A stretch of 64,000 nt of DNA from Vicinamibacterales bacterium (GCA_036496585.1 DASXLB010000022.1:146772-210771); one strand, 5' to 3'; positions 31,761 through 40,993 are shown, counted from the first letter of the stretch. Program-made: numbers and translations. Notes: a model not told the origin generated them from the letters alone.

Positions 31761-32660
31761 TCAGTGCGCGAGCAGGGTCATCGGGTTCGTCAGCTTGCCG
31801 TTCATCCACACTTCGTAGTGCAGATGCGAGCCGGTCGAACGCCCGGTGGATCCCACGTACCCGATGACGTCGCCGCGCTTGACGTGCTGATCGGCCATCA
31901 CCGCGATGCGCGACAGGTGGCCGTATTTGGTCATGATGCCGAAGCCATGATCGAGCGCGACCATGTTGCCGTAGGCGCCATTGGCGCCGGCCGAGGCGAC
32001 GGTCGCGTCGGCGGTGGCGAGCACCGGCTGGCCGTAGTCGGCGGAGATGTCGAGGCCAGGGTGGAAGTCCTTGTCGTTGGTGAACGGATCGATGCGGTTG
32101 CCGTAGCTGGAGGTCAGCCAGCCGGCGACCGGCCAGATGGACGGCGTGGCCGCGGCCAGGGCGTTGCGGCGGTCGACGCTGTCGCGCACCGAGTCGAGCC
32201 GGTTCCCGATCGCGCCCAGCAGGTCGCTGAGGACGCCGAGGACCGTATCGGGGGACGAGAGGCCGCTTCGCAGCATTGGCGCGATGCCGCTGCCGACCGC
32301 GCCGCCCATCGCGCGTGATCTCACGTTTGACGGAAGTCTGTCGATCGCCCTGCCGGCGGTGGGATCGACGGTCGCCCGCTCGCCGAGCTCGTCGACGGCG
32401 GCCTGCAGCGCCGACACCTGGCCGGCCAGCTGGCCGGTGGCCGCGCGGTAACTCGCATTCTCGACCTGCAGCGCCGCGTTGTTGGCGTGCAGGCCGTTGA
32501 TCATCGCCGACGCGCTCCAGCGCGCGCCCATGCCGACGAGCACCGGCAGCGCAAACACCCCGGCGACCATGGCCAGTGTCGGCCACAACGAGATGGTCAA
32601 CCGGCGGACGGTGCCGGTCTGGCGATCAGCGATGACAACGGTATAGCGTCGCGCGTTCAT
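31761..32660 (-). CDS. Membrane-anchored M23 peptidase (LytM/NlpD-type)
   Basis: 299 residues from ATG 32660. An N-terminal cytoplasmic tail ([20 protein letters not shown]) leads into one membrane helix ([18 protein letters not shown]), a coiled-coil-like stretch ([20 protein letters not shown]) and a C-terminal M23 domain. Zinc ligands are present: H in DFHPGLDIS with its Asp, and the HLHYE motif, so the enzyme looks active, unlike EnvC-type activators. Family members cut peptide cross-links of peptidoglycan or activate amidases at division. Own promoter upstream, extended -10 at 32694-32702. Confidence 0.9.
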   Translation of the reverse strand: MNARRYTVVIADRQTGTVRRLTISLWPTLAMVAGVFALPVLVGMGARWSASAMINGLHANNAALQVENASYRAATGQLAGQVSALQAAVDELGERATVDPTAGRAIDRLPSNVRSRAMGGAVGSGIAPMLRSGLSSPDTVLGVLSDLLGAIGNRLDSVRDSVDRRNALAAATPSIWPVAGWLTSSYGNRIDPFTNDKDFHPGLDISADYGQPVLATADATVASAGANGAYGNMVALDHGFGIMTKYGHLSRIAVMADQHVKRGDVIGYVGSTGRSTGSHLHYEVWMNGKLTNPMTLLAH

Positions 32661-32693
32661 ATAACTCGGCCGGGCTTTGGGTGGAACCACGGA

Positions 32694-32702
32694 ACTATAG
32701 CA
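32694..32702 (-). promoter_or_regulatory. Extended -10 promoter of the M23 peptidase gene
   Basis: Minus strand TGC-TATAGT (32702 to 32694), about 34 nt before ATG 32660. No convincing -35. It lies back to back with the sigma-54-like element serving the opposite strand. Confidence 0.42.
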
Positions 32703-32725
32703 CAGCCGTGTAGTTGCGGCGACCA

Positions 32726-32741
32726 CGGCCGCAGGCTTGCA
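32726..32741 (+). promoter_or_regulatory. Candidate sigma-54 promoter of the exosortase module
   Basis: CGGC (32726-32729) and TTGCA (32737-32741), GG and GC 10 bp apart, upstream of ATG 32816. PEP-CTERM genes in some floc-forming bacteria need RpoN and the PrsK/PrsR pair (family knowledge), so control by sigma-54 would be consistent here. Seen by eye only. Confidence 0.38.
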
Positions 32742-32815
32742 CTCCGAACGTCCAGACCCTGCGAAGGTCGGTTGAATGAGTAAACAGTGCACCAGATGCG
32801 GAAAGGAGACGGCAA

Positions 32816-33010
32816 ATGAAGGCAACTGTCGTCCTCGCCGCGCTCCTCGTCGGCGTAACCGTGGCGTGGTTCGGCGAACCGGCAGTCACGGCAGCCGGTT
32901 TGACGATGAGCCGCGGCTATGCGGGACGTCCGCTCGAGCCAGCCTGGATGGTGCTGTCGGGCGTAGCGCTCATCGCGCTCGGTGGTGTGGTGCGGCGCTT
33001 GACGCCGTGA
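32816..33010 (+). CDS. 64-residue exported protein with a PEP-CTERM-like tail
   Basis: Signal peptide (ATVVLAALLVGVTVAWFG), a mature part of only about 20 residues, then EPAWMVLSGVALIALGGVV followed by RR. The tail has the EP-hydrophobic helix-Arg-Arg order of exosortase sorting signals, although the first Pro of PEP is Leu. AAAGGAGA lies 7 nt before ATG 32816. If cut by the exosortase encoded 750 bp downstream, the product would be a peptide of about 20 residues. Otherwise it is a two-helix membrane protein. Confidence 0.65.
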   Translation: MKATVVLAALLVGVTVAWFGEPAVTAAGLTMSRGYAGRPLEPAWMVLSGVALIALGGVVRRLTP

Positions 33011-33061
33011 GTCAACCTGCTTCGTGCTGAAGCCGTTCTCTCGAGGACGGCCGGAGGTGCC

Positions 33062-33751
33062 ATGAAACGTCTGCAAGTGGCCCTGGCCCTGGGCTGCGCT
33101 GCGCTGGTGTATCCCGCTGCAGCGCGGGCCGAACCCATCTCGACCGTCTTCAGCACCACCAGCGGGGCGACGGTGGTGCTGCCCAGCGTGTCGGGCGGGT
33201 CGACCCTCGACCTCGGACAGCTGGTGCTGCCCGGCGGCTCGAGCGCGATCGTCTTCGTGGACGGTCTGGACTCGCGCGCCAACGTGCCGGTCACCTTCTC
33301 GGTCGTCGATCCGGCGGGGAATCCCTTCACCACGATCACGGCGGAAATCCTCGATCCGCTCTCGGACGGGTTCGATGAGATGGACCCGCATCCGCAGCCG
33401 GTCTACGTACCGGCCGGCTACAGCACGTCGAACAATACCGACGGGTTGAGCTTCGCCTGGAACAGCGGCCTGGCACGCAGCGCCGTCTTCGCCGACGGTG
33501 GCAGCGCGACGCTGCAGGTCGATGAAGACAGCAATGCGCGCGACCTGTTGTCGTTCCACGGGTTCAGCGGCGGCACGCAGGCCGACATGACGTTCGGGCT
33601 GCGCGACAACGCCGGCAACCGCGGCTTCCTGATTCGCTTCAGCGTCGATGGCGGCGATCCCGGCGGGTCATCGACGCCGGAACCGGCATCGCTGCTGCTG
33701 CTCGGCACGGCCGTCACCGGCCTGTTGTGGTTCGGACGTCAGCTGGTGTAA
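33062..33751 (+). CDS. PEP-CTERM sorting-signal protein
   Basis: 229 residues. Signal peptide (LQVALALGCAALVYPAAARA), a beta-rich body with acidic loops (DPLSDGFDEMDPHPQPVYVP, VDEDSNARDLLSFHG), and the C-terminal signal STPEPASLLLLGTAVTGLLWFGRQ: PEP, helix, basic end. Such proteins are exported, anchored and then cleaved by an exosortase on the outer face, usually for an extracellular matrix or biofilm. GGAGG precedes the ATG. It lies 8 bp before the exosortase gene, so it is probably the dedicated substrate. Confidence 0.9.
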   Translation: MKRLQVALALGCAALVYPAAARAEPISTVFSTTSGATVVLPSVSGGSTLDLGQLVLPGGSSAIVFVDGLDSRANVPVTFSVVDPAGNPFTTITAEILDPLSDGFDEMDPHPQPVYVPAGYSTSNNTDGLSFAWNSGLARSAVFADGGSATLQVDEDSNARDLLSFHGFSGGTQADMTFGLRDNAGNRGFLIRFSVDGGDPGGSSTPEPASLLLLGTAVTGLLWFGRQLV

Positions 33752-33759
33752 CCACCTGC

Positions 33760-34626
33760 ATGACCACGGCGACGCAGCGGCCCGCCATCGCGGCGGCACT
33801 CCTCACGACCGTTACGCTCGCCGTCTATCTTCCTACGCTGTCGTCGCTCGTCCGGCAGTGGGCGAGCGACGAGAACTACTCGCATGGCTTCCTGGTCGTA
33901 CCCTGTGCCCTCTACTTCGCGTGGCAGGATCGCGCGCGGATGGCGGCGCGAGGCGGGGCGCCGCGCCGCGTCGGCTTCGTGGTGGTCGCGGCCGCATTGA
34001 TGCTCTTCCTCGCCGGCCAGTTCGGCGCCGAGCTGTTCCTGTCGCGCGTGTCGCTGCTGGTGCTCATCGCCGGCCTCGTCGTGAGCCTTGCCGGAATGGG
34101 TCCGCTCCGTTCGCTGGCGTTTCCATTGACCCTCGCGCTGCTGGCGATCCCGCTGCCCGCGGTCGTCTTCAATCGCATCGCCTTTCCCCTGCAGCTCGTG
34201 GCATCGCAGACCGCCGAAACGGTGCTATCGGGCGTCGGCATTCCCGTGCTGCGCGAAGGCAACGTCCTGGTGCTGCCGGCGATGACGCTGGAGGTGGCGC
34301 AGGCGTGCAGCGGCATCCGTTCGCTGGTCTCGCTGGTGAGCGTTGCGCTGCTGCTCGGCAGGCTCGCCGGGTCGCGCCCGTGGCCGCGCGCCCTGCTTGC
34401 CGCAATGGCTATCCCGATCGCCATCGTCGCCAACGCCGCGCGAGTGGCCGGCACCGCCATGGCGGCGGAGTGGATCGGACCGGCGGCGGCACAGGGTTTC
34501 TTTCATGAATTTGCCGGCTGGGTGGTGTTCGTGACGGCCTTCGCGCTGCTGCTCGGCGTCCATCGTCTGTTGCGGCGGCCACCGGCGTACGACGGCCGGC
34601 CGATGCCGGCGCCGGTGGTGTCGTGA
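33760..34626 (+). CDS. xrt: Exosortase
   Basis: 288 residues, eight to nine membrane helices. Transpeptidase-like enzyme that processes PEP-CTERM proteins. The proposed catalytic triad is present: C183 in QACSGIRSL, R228 in NAARVAGT and H249 in FFHEFAGW. The N-terminal DENYSHGFLVVP motif is also typical. I cannot place it in a specific exosortase subtype. ATG 33760 follows the PEP-CTERM gene directly. EpsI is a separate downstream gene here (GTGA overlap), whereas in some exosortases it is fused. Confidence 0.94.
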   Translation: MTTATQRPAIAAALLTTVTLAVYLPTLSSLVRQWASDENYSHGFLVVPCALYFAWQDRARMAARGGAPRRVGFVVVAAALMLFLAGQFGAELFLSRVSLLVLIAGLVVSLAGMGPLRSLAFPLTLALLAIPLPAVVFNRIAFPLQLVASQTAETVLSGVGIPVLREGNVLVLPAMTLEVAQACSGIRSLVSLVSVALLLGRLAGSRPWPRALLAAMAIPIAIVANAARVAGTAMAAEWIGPAAAQGFFHEFAGWVVFVTAFALLLGVHRLLRRPPAYDGRPMPAPVVS

Positions 34627-35252
34627 TCGGGCGCGCGCTCGTGTTGTCGGCCATGATCGTCGCGGCGGGCGCGCTCGCCTGTCGGGGGAACAGCACGGAC
34701 ACCGCGACGCCGCGCCATCCGCTCGACGCGTTTCCCCGCGCGATCGAAGGATGGACCGCGGCCGGCGACGTGCCGCTCGATCAGGAGACGCGGGACATCC
34801 TTCGCGCCGACGACTATCTCGATCGCAATTTCCGCGGCCCGGACGGGCGCGTGGTCAACCTGTACGTCGCCTACTACGCCAGCCAGCGACAGGGAGAGGC
34901 GATTCACTCGCCGCAGAACTGCCTGCCGGGATCCGGCTGGCAGCCCGTCGAGTCGGGCGTCGAGGCGCTTCCGGTCGCGAGCCGCGCGATCCCGGTGAAC
35001 CGCTATGTGATCGAACGCTCCGGTCTGCGCCAGCTCGCCTACTACTGGTATCAGGGGCGCGGCCGTGTGGTCGCGAACGAATTCGCGAACAAGTTCTGGC
35101 TGATCGCCGACGCGGCGCGGTTCGGCCGAAGCGACGGCGCGCTGGTGCGGGTGATGACCACCATGACACCAGGCGCCGGCGGCGCCGCCGACGCCGCGGG
35201 CACCGAATTCAGCCGCCGCGCGTTTCCGGTTCTCTCGAGGTATCTGCCATGA
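34623..35252 (+). CDS. epsI: EpsI family protein
   Basis: 209 residues from GTG 34623, overlapping the exosortase stop. Hydrophobic signal-anchor (LVLSAMIVAAGALAC, which could be a lipobox), then the EpsI domain: DAFPRAIEGWTA, DDYLDRNFRGPDG, VNLYVAYYASQRQGEAIHSPQNCLPGSGW and YYWYQGRGR. EpsI domains always travel with exosortase and exopolysaccharide genes; their biochemical role is not established. Its stop overlaps the start of the TPR gene. Confidence 0.9.
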   Translation: MIGRALVLSAMIVAAGALACRGNSTDTATPRHPLDAFPRAIEGWTAAGDVPLDQETRDILRADDYLDRNFRGPDGRVVNLYVAYYASQRQGEAIHSPQNCLPGSGWQPVESGVEALPVASRAIPVNRYVIERSGLRQLAYYWYQGRGRVVANEFANKFWLIADAARFGRSDGALVRVMTTMTPGAGGAADAAGTEFSRRAFPVLSRYLP

Positions 35253-37399
35253 CCTGCCGAACCCGCTCGCTGTCGCTGGTCGCGGCCGCGGCGTTGGCGC
35301 TCACCGCCTGCAATACCGATCCGCACGCCCGCGCGGCCGCTGCCATGCAGAAGGGGGATGCGTACCGGGCGCAGCAGAAATACCCCGAGGCCGCGATCGA
35401 ATATCGGCGGGCCATCCAGTCGGAGCCGGCCCGCGCCGACGCGCACGCGCGGCTCGCAGAGGTTTACCTGGCGGCGGGCGAGCCGCTCAAGGCGTATCCG
35501 GAGTTCGTTCGCGCCACCGATCTCGACAGCAACAACCTCGACGCCGAGGTGAAGGCCGGCAACATCCTGCTGATGATGGGCCGCTTCGAGGACGCCAGCC
35601 ATCGCGCTGATCTGGTGCTGTCGCGTGATCCGCGCAACGTCGCAGCCTACATTCTTCGCGGCACGGCGCTCGCCGGTCTCAACGAACCGGGCCGGGCCGT
35701 GCGGGAGATGGAGCAGGCACTGGCCATCGATCCGGAGAACGCGGCCGCGTATACCGCGCTCGGCCGTGCGCAATGGGCTTCGGGACGCCGCGACGCGGCG
35801 GCCCAGTCGCTCGATCGGGCCGTGGCGCTCGCGCCCTCCTCGGTCGACGCGCGGCTCTCGCGCGCCAACTTCCTGTGGGCGGCCGGCGACAAGGCCGCGG
35901 CGGAGCGCGACCTGCTCGGCGCGCTTGCGCTCGGCGGCAACACCGATCTGGCGCATCGCGCGCTCGCACTCTTCTACCTGGAATCGGGCCGCGCGGCGGA
36001 GGCAGAGCCGCACTTCCGCGCGCTCGCGGGCACACCAGACGGTGCGCTGGCGCTCGTCGATTACTACACGGGCGTCGGGCGGCTCGACGCGGCGCTGCAG
36101 ACAGCCCAGACAGTGCACGCGCCGCCGCGGGCCGAGCGCGGTGCGCGGATCCGGATCGCCGCCATCCGGCAGCGCCAAGGCAAGAAGGCCGAGGCGCTGG
36201 CCATCGCCGATGGGCTCCTGAAAGATGACGCGCACGACGTGGAGGCGCGGTTGTTGCGGGCGCGGCTGTTGCTCGCGTCGGGCCAGGGTGACGCCGCCGC
36301 GCAGGAAGCGGGCCGCGCGGCGGCCGACGACCCATCCTCGGCGTCGGCGGCGTACACGGTCGGTCTGGCGGCGCTGCAGCGGCACGATGCGCCCGGCGCC
36401 GAAGCGGCGTTCGAAAAGACGCTTTCGCTCAATCCACGCGCCTCCGCCGCTCAGATGCAACTCGCGCGGCTGCGCCTGGCCCGCGGCGATGCCGACGGCG
36501 CCGTGCGAGCGGCCGAGAGCGCCGCCGCAGCCAGGCGCGGCGACCCCGACGCGACGGTCCTCTTCGCCCGGGCGTTACGCGCCAGCGGCGACGTCGAGCG
36601 CGCCCGCCGGGAACTCTCGGCGTTGCCGTCGCGCGCGCCGCAGGTGGAAGTGGAGCGCGCGATGACGGAAGTGGCGGCCGGCCATCTCGCCGACGCAAGA
36701 GCGATCGTGCTGCGCGCACTCAACAGCAGTCCGCGCGACGAATCGGTGCGGGCCGCCGTCCTGGCTGTCGATCTCGCCGGGGGCGACCTCGCCGGCGCGC
36801 GCCGCCGCGTCGCCGCCTGGCTGGCGGCGGGTGACGACGCCTCGACCGAGGTGCTCGCCGCCCGAGTCGATCTGGCGGCGCATGACGACGCGTCGGCCGA
36901 ACGACGTCTTCTGCAGACGGTGCAGACCGCTCCGGATCGCGCCGACGTCTACGAGCTGCTTGCCCAGATTGCGACGCGCCAGGGCAACATCGGCGCCGCC
37001 GTCAGCCGCTACCGCGATGCCGCCGCGCGTGTGCCCGACCCCACCGGCCCCGCCACCCTCGCCGGCATCCTGCTCGAGGCGGGGCACGACACCGCCGGCG
37101 CGCGCGCACAGTACGAGGCCGTTCTGGCGCGCGACCCGCACGCCGGGATCGCCGCCAACAATCTGGCGTGGCTCCTGGCCGACGCCGGCGATCTCGATCG
37201 CGCGGCGCGATTGGCGCAGGTCGCGGTCGACTCGCTGCACGGACGCCCCGAAGCGCACGACACGCTCGGCTATGTCTACCTGAAGATGGGACGGGCGTCG
37301 GATGCGGCGGCGGCGTTCGCCTGGGCGCTCTCGCTCGCCCCGGGGAACACGACCTATAAGGCGCATGCCGCGCAGGCCCACGCCGCGCTGGGCCGCTGA
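35249..37399 (+). CDS. TPR-repeat lipoprotein of the exosortase module (PrsT-like)
   Basis: 716 residues. Type II signal peptide with lipobox LTAC (Cys 22). Then about seventeen tetratricopeptide units across the whole length (for example GDAYRAQQKYPEAAIEYRRAI, KAGNILLMMGRFEDASHRAD and the last DTLGYVYLKMGRASDAAAAF). Large TPR lipoproteins (PrsT type) accompany PEP-CTERM systems and are thought to scaffold polysaccharide export or synthesis. Overlaps EpsI (ATGA) and ends the operon; 134 bp follow before the ComM gene. Confidence 0.88.
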   Translation: MTCRTRSLSLVAAAALALTACNTDPHARAAAAMQKGDAYRAQQKYPEAAIEYRRAIQSEPARADAHARLAEVYLAAGEPLKAYPEFVRATDLDSNNLDAEVKAGNILLMMGRFEDASHRADLVLSRDPRNVAAYILRGTALAGLNEPGRAVREMEQALAIDPENAAAYTALGRAQWASGRRDAAAQSLDRAVALAPSSVDARLSRANFLWAAGDKAAAERDLLGALALGGNTDLAHRALALFYLESGRAAEAEPHFRALAGTPDGALALVDYYTGVGRLDAALQTAQTVHAPPRAERGARIRIAAIRQRQGKKAEALAIADGLLKDDAHDVEARLLRARLLLASGQGDAAAQEAGRAAADDPSSASAAYTVGLAALQRHDAPGAEAAFEKTLSLNPRASAAQMQLARLRLARGDADGAVRAAESAAAARRGDPDATVLFARALRASGDVERARRELSALPSRAPQVEVERAMTEVAAGHLADARAIVLRALNSSPRDESVRAAVLAVDLAGGDLAGARRRVAAWLAAGDDASTEVLAARVDLAAHDDASAERRLLQTVQTAPDRADVYELLAQIATRQGNIGAAVSRYRDAAARVPDPTGPATLAGILLEAGHDTAGARAQYEAVLARDPHAGIAANNLAWLLADAGDLDRAARLAQVAVDSLHGRPEAHDTLGYVYLKMGRASDAAAAFAWALSLAPGNTTYKAHAAQAHAALGR

Positions 37400-37533
37400 T
37401 CGGATTCCGCAGATCGTCCGCTCGTCCGGTGTCTCGAAATCTGCGTACGATCCGGCCATCTGATGATCGGGGCTCGAGTTTCCCAGGAAAATCGACGCAG
37501 ACGGCCTGAACCCGCGTTTGCACCCGTGTCGGC

Positions 37534-39036
37534 ATGCTTGCGCGCGTCCGGTCGGCGGCGGTGATCGGCATCGAGGCCTTTCCCGTCACCATCGAAGTGG
37601 ACGTCTCGTATGGTCTGCCCGGCTTCACGGTCGTCGGCCTGCCCGACGCGATCGTGCGTGAGAGCCGCGATCGCATCCGCAGTGCGATCCGCAACTCGGG
37701 GTACGAATTCCCGAAGCACCGCATCACCGTGAACCTCGCGCCCGCCGACATGCGCAAGGCGGGCGCATCCTACGACCTGCCGATCGCGCTCGCCGTTCTG
37801 GCAACGTGCGGGCCGGTGCAGCGGCGGGACGTCGTGGAGGTGCTGATCGTCGGGGAGCTGTCACTCGACGGGGCGATCCAGACGGCGCGCGGCGTCCTGC
37901 CGATTGCGATCGCTGCGCGGCGCCAGCGCATTCCGGGGCTGCTGCTGCCGGCCGCCAACGGCCCCGAAGCCGCGGTCGTCGAAGGGCTCGAGCTGTTTCC
38001 GGTGGGCTCGCTGGTGGAGGCAGTCGCGGCGCTCAACGTGCCGATCCCGGTGACGCTGGCGGCCCAGCCGCCGGGAGCCGCGCCGGAGAACATCCACGGC
38101 GACTTCGCCGACGTGCGGGGCCAGGCGCTCGCCAAGCGCGCGCTCGAGATCGCCGCCGCCGGCGGTCACAACGTGTTGCTCTCGGGCCCGCCGGGATCCG
38201 GCAAGACGATGATGGCGAAGCGGGCGGCCGGCATCCTGCCGTCGCTCACGTTCGACGAGTCGCTCGAAGTGACGGCGATTCACTCGGTAGCGGGACTGCT
38301 CGAGGGGGCCGCGGGTCTCGTGCGGGCGCGGCCGTTCCGCGCGCCGCATCACACGATCTCGGACGTGGCGCTGGTCGGCGGAGGCCCGAACCCGCGGCCG
38401 GGCGAGATCAGCCTCGCCCACAACGGCGTGTTGTTCCTCGACGAGATGCCGGAGTTCAGCCGGCACGTACTCGAGGTGCTGCGCCAGCCGCTCGAGGACG
38501 GGATGGTGCGCATCTCGCGCGCGCAGCGGACGGCAACCTTTCCGGCGCGCTTCGTGCTCATCGGCGCGATGAACCCGTGTCCGTGCGGGTTTCTCGGCGA
38601 TCCGCGCCGGCCCTGCCGCTGCACGCCAGGGCAGATCGATCGCTACGCCGCCAGGCTCTCGGGGCCGTTGCGCGATCGGATCGACCTCACCGTGACGGTG
38701 GCGGCGCTGCCGACGGGCGATTTGATGGGAGAAACGGCCGAAGAAGCCACGGCGGCGATCCGTGCGCGCGTCGAGCGGGCGCGTCGTCTCCAGGCGGTTC
38801 GCGGGGAGGAGACCCGCGCAACCGTCAACGCGCGGCTCGCCGGACGCGCGCTGCGCCGCGTCTGCGCGCTCGACGCGCGCACGATGGAGCTGCTGCATGG
38901 AGCGGTCGAGCGACTCGGGTTGAGCGCGCGCGCGTTCGATCGGATCCTGCGGGTGGCGAGGACGATCGCGGATCTATGGGAATCGGACAGGGTGCAGTTC
39001 GACCACGTCGCCGAGGCGCTGCAGTTCAGAAGTTAG
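37534..39036 (+). CDS. comM: ComM/YifB-type AAA+ Mg-chelatase-like protein
   Basis: 500 residues. Seen: N-terminal ChlI/Lon-like domain (VRSAAVIGIEAFPVTIEVDV, VVGLPDAIVRESRDRI), Walker A GPPGSGKT, Walker B LFLDEMPEF, sensor 1 ALIGAMNPC-like (LIGAMNPCPCGF) and the zinc-type cysteines CPCGFLGDPRRPCRC, then a C-terminal helical domain. ComM is a hexameric branch-migration helicase that promotes integration of transforming DNA (known in Vibrio). A ComEA-like gene lies 28 kb upstream, so natural competence is possible. Confidence 0.93.
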   Translation: MLARVRSAAVIGIEAFPVTIEVDVSYGLPGFTVVGLPDAIVRESRDRIRSAIRNSGYEFPKHRITVNLAPADMRKAGASYDLPIALAVLATCGPVQRRDVVEVLIVGELSLDGAIQTARGVLPIAIAARRQRIPGLLLPAANGPEAAVVEGLELFPVGSLVEAVAALNVPIPVTLAAQPPGAAPENIHGDFADVRGQALAKRALEIAAAGGHNVLLSGPPGSGKTMMAKRAAGILPSLTFDESLEVTAIHSVAGLLEGAAGLVRARPFRAPHHTISDVALVGGGPNPRPGEISLAHNGVLFLDEMPEFSRHVLEVLRQPLEDGMVRISRAQRTATFPARFVLIGAMNPCPCGFLGDPRRPCRCTPGQIDRYAARLSGPLRDRIDLTVTVAALPTGDLMGETAEEATAAIRARVERARRLQAVRGEETRATVNARLAGRALRRVCALDARTMELLHGAVERLGLSARAFDRILRVARTIADLWESDRVQFDHVAEALQFRS

Positions 39037-39158
39037 TGGAGAGTCGGCAGTGGGGAAGCAGGGAGCGCGGAATCGGGATGAATCGCCGCGATCCTCGCCA
39101 GGCTCATCCAGCGCGCTCGTTGTCAGGACTCGCTGAGTCCCGGCGACTGCGCACGGCC

Positions 39159-40880
39159 TTAGTGGTGGCTCGCCTTCGGCGTCACGATCTTCAACTTCGT
39201 CCCAGGCGCGATCCGGTTGCTCGACAGGCGATTCCAGCTCTTGATCTTCGCCACGGTCGTATCGAACAGCTGGGCAATCGTGGAGAGCGTGTCGCCCTGT
39301 TTCACCTTGTAAGTGACCGCGACACTCCTGGCCGGTTGGCTGGCTGTGAGGGTGGGCGCGGGATCGGCGAGACTGCGAGACGCCACGGTTGACGGCGCGG
39401 CCCGTTCGCTGCGTGCGGAGAGGGTCGTCGCGGGCGCGCGCGGAATGATCAGCTCCTGTCCGGCGCGCAGATGCGTCTTCACCGACAGGTTGTTGGCTTC
39501 GGCGACCTCGGCTCGCGACACACCGAACCGGCGTCCCACGGTCAGCAGCGTCTCGCCGTTCTTGACCGTGTACCACTTGAACGCGCTGAAATCGGCCGGC
39601 GCTGCCTCGGCGAGCCGCGCCGCAAGCCGGTCGGCGGTGCCGACCGGCACCTTCACTTCGTAGTTCGGAGACTTCGCCGGGGTCGTCCACCGACGCAACT
39701 CGGGGTTGAGCTGCTGAATGTCGTCAACGCTCGTCCCCGTCCATTCGGCGACGCGCCGCAGGTCGATGGCCTGCGGGACGGCGACTTTCTCGTAGCCGTT
39801 GGGTTCGGCGGCGGCGATCTCGAAGCCGTACTGCGCGGGGTTCCTGCCGATGATCATCGCCGCCAGGATGAGCGGGACGTACTCACGCGTTTCCTTCGGC
39901 AGCCACTTCGGCGTCGAGGAAAGTCTCCAGAAGTCGTCCACTCCCGAACGCTTCATCGCCCGCGACACCCGGCCGGGACCGCCGTTGTACGCGGCCAGCA
40001 CCATGTTCCAGTCGCCGTCGAACATCGTGCTCAGCGTCTTCAGGTAGTGAGCCGCCGCGAGGGTGGCCTTCTCGGGATCGGATCGCTCGTCGACGAACCA
40101 GTCGATTTTCAGGTCGTGTTCCTGCGCGGTGCCCTTCATGAACTGCCAGGGCCCCTTGGCGTTGGCTTTCGACAGCGCGTTGGTCTTGAACGAGCTCTCG
40201 ATGATCGGGATATAGGCGAGATCGAGCGGGAGTCCCTCTGCGCGGAAAACGTTCTGGATCATCGGCAGGTACTTCGCGCCGCGTTCGAGGCTCTCCTGAA
40301 TGTAGTCGCGCAGCCGCCCCTGGAAGACTTCCACGTACGACAGGACCTTCGGGTTGTCGGGAATCGGGATGTCGTGGGCGTTCTGCAGGAAATCGGCCTT
40401 CACCGCCGCCTCGGTCGCCGGGCCCGGAACCGCGACCGGGAAGGTGGTCGCGTTCTTCAGCAGCTCGTCAATGGGGGCGGCCTCGACTCTCTGCTCGACG
40501 AAGCCGTCACCCTGGGCGAGCGCGGTCACTTCGTAGGCGTTGATCCGGTCGATCAACCGATCGAAGTGTTCGCGCAGCCGCGCATCGGTGCGGGCGCCGT
40601 AGGGGGCCGCGAGCAGCACGTCAACGGCGCGATCGAAGTCCTGGCGCGCCTTCTCGAGATGCCCGGCCTTCAGTTCGTGTTCGCCGGCCTGGAAATGGTC
40701 GTCGGACGTGGCAATCAGCAGTTCGACCGGATCGATGAGCGGCTTGGGAGTGGGCAGCGGCGCAGGTGCGGCCGGCACCGCCGCTGCGGCCGGAGGGGTC
40801 GACGGGACCTGCGGGCGTGAATTGGCCCCGCACGCGCCTACCAGCAGACAGAGCCCGACTCCGAACGTCGTTCGCATCAT
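39159..40880 (-). CDS. MltD-type lytic transglycosylase with two LysM domains (lipoprotein)
   Basis: 573 residues. Starts at MMRTTFGVGLCLLVGAC, a type II signal with lipobox LVGAC. A Pro-rich linker and helical region lead to an SLT-fold catalytic domain (PLDLAYIPIIESSFKTNALSKANAKGPWQF..., in short IIESSF with the catalytic Glu, and AAYNGGPGRV). Two C-terminal LysM domains follow: WYTVKNGETLLTVGRRFG and YKVKQGDTLSTIAQLFD. Cleaves the MurNAc-GlcNAc bond of peptidoglycan from the outer membrane. A third, poorer LysM-like unit (AIDLRRVAEWTGTSVDDI) lies between. Own promoter with an 18-bp palindrome upstream. Confidence 0.92.
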   Translation of the reverse strand: MMRTTFGVGLCLLVGACGANSRPQVPSTPPAAAAVPAAPAPLPTPKPLIDPVELLIATSDDHFQAGEHELKAGHLEKARQDFDRAVDVLLAAPYGARTDARLREHFDRLIDRINAYEVTALAQGDGFVEQRVEAAPIDELLKNATTFPVAVPGPATEAAVKADFLQNAHDIPIPDNPKVLSYVEVFQGRLRDYIQESLERGAKYLPMIQNVFRAEGLPLDLAYIPIIESSFKTNALSKANAKGPWQFMKGTAQEHDLKIDWFVDERSDPEKATLAAAHYLKTLSTMFDGDWNMVLAAYNGGPGRVSRAMKRSGVDDFWRLSSTPKWLPKETREYVPLILAAMIIGRNPAQYGFEIAAAEPNGYEKVAVPQAIDLRRVAEWTGTSVDDIQQLNPELRRWTTPAKSPNYEVKVPVGTADRLAARLAEAAPADFSAFKWYTVKNGETLLTVGRRFGVSRAEVAEANNLSVKTHLRAGQELIIPRAPATTLSARSERAAPSTVASRSLADPAPTLTASQPARSVAVTYKVKQGDTLSTIAQLFDTTVAKIKSWNRLSSNRIAPGTKLKIVTPKASHH

Positions 40881-40963
40881 GCGTTGAGCACTCCCGTGGG
40901 ACTTCGACGGTGACCCGCTGCAAGCGTCTTGCCCTGCACAGGTCAACAGGTAGCTGGGCGGTC

Positions 40964-40993
40964 AGAATACCAACCGGCCGCGCGGCCGGTCAA
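40964..40993 (-). promoter_or_regulatory. Promoter of the transglycosylase gene with a palindrome filling its spacer
   Basis: Minus strand TTGACC (40993-40988), 18-bp spacer, TATTCT (40969-40964). A perfect 18-bp palindrome, ACCGGCCGCGCGGCCGGT at 40973-40990, covers most of the spacer and part of the -35. It may be an operator, or just a stable hairpin. Start expected near 40957, about 77 nt before the ATG. Confidence 0.45.
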
